Shown one piece after another: positions 60,166 to 64,000 of a DNA stretch of 64,000 nucleotides; the first letter of the stretch is position 1; each line of letters opens with the position of its first letter. Location: positions 248,001-312,000 of the forward strand of contig NZ_VIUH01000001.1 of assembly GCF_007993865.1 (NCBI RefSeq), given 5' to 3'. The position numbers and the translations under genes were made by a program. The DNA comes from Pseudomonas sp. SJZ079. Lineage in GTDB: Bacteria; Pseudomonadota; Gammaproteobacteria; Pseudomonadales; Pseudomonadaceae. Below the pieces are notes generated by a model. That model was not told the DNA's origin, ran no database searches, and saw only the letters and a program-made list of their open reading frames with translations.

Positions 60166-62451
60166 ATGTCAGACCGTCTTTTTCGGCGGGTTCGGCAGCG
60201 TCGGCGACACATTCTGGCGCTCGCTTCAGGAGTTTTAGTGCGCCCTTTCAGTCATTGGCGGCAACATCCCGTTAGCGTTCTGCTGACGTTAGGCTTCCTA
60301 TTTATCGTGATTCCTCTGGCCAGCCGCTACGGGCTGGGCTGGTCGCACCCATTCGGCTATTTATCCGACCTGGCCATTGGATGCCTGCTAGTGGTGCTGC
60401 TGCATCAGCGTTCAGTATGGCTGAGCGTGCCATTGATACTAATCTGGTGCGTCTTCACCCTGGGTACCGCCGAACTGGTCACGGCGGTCGGGCGCATGCC
60501 GACAGCGACGGACCTGCACTACCTCACCGACACACAGTTTCTTCGCCACTCGACGCAAGGCAGCGGGTTGAGCCATCCGCTCCTGGCCTTGGCCCTGGCC
60601 GGCAATGTGGTGATCTTCCTGCTGCTGCGTTGGCGGCTGAAAACCAGCCCTCGGCGCACGCTCTCCCAGGCCTGGTTACTGCTGCCTCTGGGGTTGCTCG
60701 CCACTCATACCCTCTATCAATACCGCAGCCCCAGTGAGACTGAGCAATGGCTGCAGTTCAACCTGCCGCATAAGCTGCTGGCCGAAGGCCTGAATGCCAG
60801 CCAGTCACGCGTAGAGGACTGGCTGGACGACGGCACCCCCGACAGCCCAGCGGATATTGCCGGGCTCGTGCAGCTCGATCTCGATGGCAGCCCACTGCTC
60901 AGTCAGCCCGGCAGCGCGCGCAATGTCTTGATCATCACTCTGGAAGGCATTCCGGGTGCCTATATCGCAGCCAGCCGTAAGGCCATCCACAGCAGTTATC
61001 GACAAGCGCCGATGCCGCGACTCAGTCAATGGGCCGAGCGCGGCATGCTCACTCCGGACTACGTGCTGCATGGCCACCAAACCATTCGCGGTCTCTACGC
61101 CATGCTCTGTGGCGATTACAACAAACTCGATTCCGGCACACCGAAGGGCGTCGAGTTGCTGAATAACCCACAACGCAGCCAGCAGTGCCTGCCCGCGCAA
61201 CTACGTGAGCACGGCTTCAGCACCCACTATCTGCAAGGCGCCGGTCTGCGCTTCATGGCCAAGGACCAGATCATGCCGCGCATGGGCTTCGATACGACCC
61301 TGGGGCGCGACTGGTTCAAGAACCCGCCGTACCAGGAATTCCCCTGGGGTATGGACGACAAAGCCTTCTTCGAAGGCGCTTTAGGCTATGTGCAGCAGCT
61401 ACGCAGCAAGCAACAACCGTGGATGCTCACCTTGCTGACCGTGGGCACGCACCAGCCCTACTCGGCCCCCACCGGTTACCTTGAGCGTTTTCCGAACGCC
61501 AAGCAGGCGGCGATAGCCTACCTGGACGATGCCGTGGCGGACTTCCTCGTCGCCCTGGAACAGCAAGGCGTACTCAAGGACACCCTGATCATCGTCACCT
61601 CGGACGAGTCCCACGGCCTGGAAAACGTGCGCCTGGCCTCGGCCTGGGGCTTCAATCTGCTGCTGGCGCCGGAACAGACCCAGCTGCCGCGCCTCAAGCG
61701 CGGGGTCTATGGGCACGTTGACCTGACCGCCTCGGTGCTCGATTATTTTGCCTTGCCAATACCGAGCAACCTCAGTGGGCGCTCGTTATTGCGTGACTAT
61801 GCCCACGGACGGGAAATCATCTCCTACACCAACGGCCTGCTGCGTCTGCATGACGGCAAAGGCACGCTGACCGAGTGCGACTTCCAACACATCTGCCGCC
61901 GTTATGCCAGCCAGGGCTTCATTGCCGACAGCGCCCGTTATCTCGGCCGCCTGACCGGCAAACCCGCACGGCTGATCGACCAGCGTGCAGCCTTGCTCGA
62001 TCAATCCTTGCGCAACAACCAAGGGGAGCAGCGTTATCAATTCGCCAACAGCCAACAGATAGTCCTGAAGCCCACAGCAGGCGATGACTGGGCGGACAAC
62101 CTGGTCGGTGCGCAATACCTGGAGCTGCCGAAAGGCAGTCAAACCACCGTCAACCTCAAGGTCCGCGCCGTGCGCATGGACTCAAACGGCGCCCGACTAC
62201 AGCTGAAAACCAAGGAGTTCGACCGTGAGGTGATCCTGCCGGTGCCCGAACTACCACTGCTCACACTCGACCACCCGATTGCGCTGAGTTTTACCTTCAA
62301 CAACCTCGACACACGCAAGGCCTTCTCCTTCCACCTGCTCGGCCAAGGTCGAGGCACCATCGAAATCACCGACTTCAGCGTGGTCAGCGAAGCCGTGACA
62401 GATGAACTGCTGTCGTCCAAGGTCGGCGTGGTCAAGCCCAAAAAGCACTGA
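60166..62451 (+). CDS. LTA synthase family sulfatase
   Basis: 761 residues. N-terminal membrane region with about five TM helices (about residues 35-55, 65-82, 85-103, 130-155 and 165-180), then a periplasmic sulfatase-type domain of the alkaline phosphatase superfamily. NVLIITLEGIPGAYI carries the first metal-binding acidic residue, HGHQTIRGLYAMLC contains the nucleophilic Thr, and IVTSDESHGLEN supplies later metal ligands. In the family it transfers a phospho-group such as glycerol phosphate or phosphoethanolamine to envelope polysaccharides. The C-terminal 230 residues form an additional beta-sandwich-like domain unlike Gram-positive LtaS. Confidence 0.9.
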   Translation: MSDRLFRRVRQRRRHILALASGVLVRPFSHWRQHPVSVLLTLGFLFIVIPLASRYGLGWSHPFGYLSDLAIGCLLVVLLHQRSVWLSVPLILIWCVFTLGTAELVTAVGRMPTATDLHYLTDTQFLRHSTQGSGLSHPLLALALAGNVVIFLLLRWRLKTSPRRTLSQAWLLLPLGLLATHTLYQYRSPSETEQWLQFNLPHKLLAEGLNASQSRVEDWLDDGTPDSPADIAGLVQLDLDGSPLLSQPGSARNVLIITLEGIPGAYIAASRKAIHSSYRQAPMPRLSQWAERGMLTPDYVLHGHQTIRGLYAMLCGDYNKLDSGTPKGVELLNNPQRSQQCLPAQLREHGFSTHYLQGAGLRFMAKDQIMPRMGFDTTLGRDWFKNPPYQEFPWGMDDKAFFEGALGYVQQLRSKQQPWMLTLLTVGTHQPYSAPTGYLERFPNAKQAAIAYLDDAVADFLVALEQQGVLKDTLIIVTSDESHGLENVRLASAWGFNLLLAPEQTQLPRLKRGVYGHVDLTASVLDYFALPIPSNLSGRSLLRDYAHGREIISYTNGLLRLHDGKGTLTECDFQHICRRYASQGFIADSARYLGRLTGKPARLIDQRAALLDQSLRNNQGEQRYQFANSQQIVLKPTAGDDWADNLVGAQYLELPKGSQTTVNLKVRAVRMDSNGARLQLKTKEFDREVILPVPELPLLTLDHPIALSFTFNNLDTRKAFSFHLLGQGRGTIEITDFSVVSEAVTDELLSSKVGVVKPKKH

Positions 62452-62516
62452 GTGCTGAATCTGCGGCCACCTCGCAGGCATCAGCTGCACACGAATCACT
62501 CGATTACAGAGGCGCG

Positions 62517-63653
62517 TTACTGCGCCTGCAAACTCAGGCGCAATAACTGGCCATCGGCCGCATCGGTCAGCACATACAGGTAACCATCGGGCCCCTGGCG
62601 GACATCCCGAATGCGCGCACCGAGTTCTTCCAGCAAGCGCTCCTCGTGCACGACTTGATCGCCGCTCAACTCCAGCCGAATCAGCGCCTGCCCGGCCAAT
62701 GCACCGATAAACAGATTGTGCTGCCAGCCCGCAAAGCGTTGGGCAGCGTAAAAGGCCATGCCGCTGATCGCCGGGGACTTCGCCCAGACGTAGTGCGGCG
62801 GCTCGGTCCCGGCGACCGTCTTGCCCTGCGCTTCGGGGATCGGCAAAAGCGAATAGTTCACCCCGTGAGTGGCGATCGGCCAACCATAGTTCTTGCCGGC
62901 TTGCGGGATATTGATCTCATCGCCGCCACGCGGGCCGTGTTCGTGAGTCCACAGCTGCCCGGTCCAGGGATTGAGCGCCGCGCCCTGCGGGTTACGGTGG
63001 CCATAGGACCAGATCTCCGTACGCACGCCTCGTCGCCCGACAAAGGGGTTGTCGCTCGGCACTCGGCCGTCCGGGTGCAGGCGAACCACCTTGCCTTGTA
63101 ACTTGCCGAGGTCTTGCGCGGTCGGTCGCTGGTTGTTTTCACCCAAAGTGATAAACAGGTAACCGTCACGGTCGAACACCAGGCGCGAACCGAAATGCTC
63201 GCCACTGGAAAGTTTCGGCTGCTGCCGGAAGATCACCTCGAAGCCGTCCAGTCGGCTGTTATCCACCGACAACCTGCCCCGCCCCACTGCCGTGCCGGCA
63301 TATTGACCGTCGCCGCCCTCGGCGTAGGAGAGGTAGACCCAGCGGTCCTGGGCAAACTCGGGCGACAAAGCCACATCGAGCAATCCACCCTGACCGTTGG
63401 CATAGACCCTCGGCACACCACCGATAGGGGCGGACAGTGCGCCCCGCAGGCTGACCAGACGCAAACGACCGGGCCGCTCGGTGACCAACAGGCCTTGCCG
63501 ATCCGGCAGAAAAGCCAGGCCCCAGGGGTGTTCCAGCCCCGAAAGCAAAACGGTGACCTGCACCACACCTCGCTCGCTGGGGTATTCCGCAGCCTGTGCC
63601 GCGGTCAGTAACACGACCAGGCTCAAGGCCGAGACACAGCGTTTCAGCGACAT
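62517..63653 (-). CDS. Exported PQQ-dependent sugar dehydrogenase (soluble glucose dehydrogenase / YliI type)
   Basis: 378 residues. Signal peptide 1-21 (CVSALSLVVLLTAAQA). Six-bladed propeller with LEHPWGLAFLPDRQGLLVTERPGRL, SSGEHFGSRLVFDRDGYLFITLGE, SYGHRNPQGAALNPWTGQLWTHEHGPRGGDEIN and ISGMAFYAAQRF, all family-typical, including the HRNPQG and EHGPRGGDE ligands of PQQ and calcium. It oxidises aldoses in the periplasm. Monocistronic and convergent with the LTA-type gene. Confidence 0.93.
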   Translation of the reverse strand: MSLKRCVSALSLVVLLTAAQAAEYPSERGVVQVTVLLSGLEHPWGLAFLPDRQGLLVTERPGRLRLVSLRGALSAPIGGVPRVYANGQGGLLDVALSPEFAQDRWVYLSYAEGGDGQYAGTAVGRGRLSVDNSRLDGFEVIFRQQPKLSSGEHFGSRLVFDRDGYLFITLGENNQRPTAQDLGKLQGKVVRLHPDGRVPSDNPFVGRRGVRTEIWSYGHRNPQGAALNPWTGQLWTHEHGPRGGDEINIPQAGKNYGWPIATHGVNYSLLPIPEAQGKTVAGTEPPHYVWAKSPAISGMAFYAAQRFAGWQHNLFIGALAGQALIRLELSGDQVVHEERLLEELGARIRDVRQGPDGYLYVLTDAADGQLLRLSLQAQ

Positions 63654-63797
63654 GCTTTTCTCCTACGGGAAGTCGCCCTGGCTTGCCGCTTCCCGACCCG
63701 ATGATCGTGCACTAAGGCCAGCCTGCACCCACTCACGCCACGTGTTCAACGTGCGAGCCTGGGACTGCAAACATCCAGGCTCAGGCAGCTGTACCAG

Positions 63798-64000
63798 TCA
63801 ATACATCGCGTAATTGCGTTCGATGGCACGGTACTCGCCGCTCGCACGAATCGCGGCAAGTCCTCGGTCGAACAGCTTGCGCGGCCCCTCCTGTGCGAAG
63901 CCCACCTGATAGGGCGTCGGCGGGAACACCGAATACTCGGCGAGCGGCTGGCTGACATCGACCTGATCCAGCACTTCACGGTTGAAGTAACGGAAAATGC
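63798..64000 (-). CDS. Substrate-binding-protein-like gene, 3' part
   Basis: The frame entering from the right edge reads FRYFNREVLDQVDVSQPLAE, then YSVFPPTPYQVGFAQEGPRK and LFDRGLAAIRASGEYRAIER, stopping at 63798. About 66 residues are visible, covering the end of a family-3 solute-binding domain. The start lies beyond the window. The ligand is unknown. Confidence 0.78.
   Translation of the reverse strand, partial: IFRYFNREVLDQVDVSQPLAEYSVFPPTPYQVGFAQEGPRKLFDRGLAAIRASGEYRAIERNYAMY

Overview
The window looks like a chromosomal segment of a Pseudomonas-type gammaproteobacterium. The evidence is high GC, a minC-minD-minE cluster, class Ia nrdA and nrdB beside an RstAB-like two-component pair, Pseudomonas-style REP palindromes, the CsiD/LhgO glutarate pathway and several small lipoproteins and hypothetical proteins of a kind common in that genus. 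No rRNA, plasmid origin, CRISPR array or intact prophage is visible. One tRNA gene (Thr, CGT) lies near 58.5 kb.

Layout. 0-6.8 kb: the 3' part of minC, then minD and minE with a terminator, rluA, three consecutive Hsp20 chaperones behind a sigma-32-like promoter, and a convergent RstBA-like kinase/regulator pair. 6.8-12.2 kb: a long nrdA control region with a DnaA box and two NrdR boxes 31 bp apart, nrdA, a repeat-rich spacer, nrdB and its terminator. 12.2-17 kb: an accessory region. It holds an AT-rich orphan with a C-terminal membrane hairpin, a pair of inverted copies (about 220 bp each) of a non-coding repeat, a PLD-fold protein with a winged-helix-like tail, and a REP-associated tyrosine transposase (RAYT) surrounded by its probable REP palindromes, with its 3' end duplicated in tandem. 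17-32.9 kb: small genes including a truncated globin, an 11 x 13-residue repeat protein, a CAP protein, a sterol-desaturase-type hydroxylase, lipoproteins, a thioesterase, PpiC, two universal stress proteins flanking a PfkB kinase, and a YebC/PmpR regulator. 33-36.5 kb: a FHA / Ser-Thr kinase / PP2C phosphatase module. 36.6-43.3 kb: a GNAT, a diguanylate cyclase, exported MsrB and MsrA, a secreted HbpS/GlcG-like protein downstream of a kinase/FixJ-type regulator pair, and a relic of a type I restriction hsdS gene.

43.4-49.8 kb holds a lysine/glutarate catabolic cluster: glaH(csiD), lhgO, a class III aminotransferase and gabD on the minus strand, with a divergent GntR/FCD regulator and a perfect 11-bp-arm dyad between them. 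49.9-57.8 kb holds a hydantoin-type utilisation cluster (AraC regulator, hyuA, hyuB, a porin and an NCS1 permease), which would supply outer membrane entry, inner membrane uptake and ring hydrolysis. 58-64 kb: a small membrane protein, tRNA-Thr, a CvfB-like S1 protein, a small conserved protein, an LTA-synthase-family sulfatase, a PQQ-type sugar dehydrogenase and the 3' end of a substrate-binding protein.

The best candidates for something undescribed are the accessory block at 12.2-16.1 kb, the HbpS-like/two-component arrangement at 40-42.7 kb, the usp-pfkB-usp cluster, and the degenerate 13-residue-repeat protein. All gene functions come from reading the sequence without database searches.
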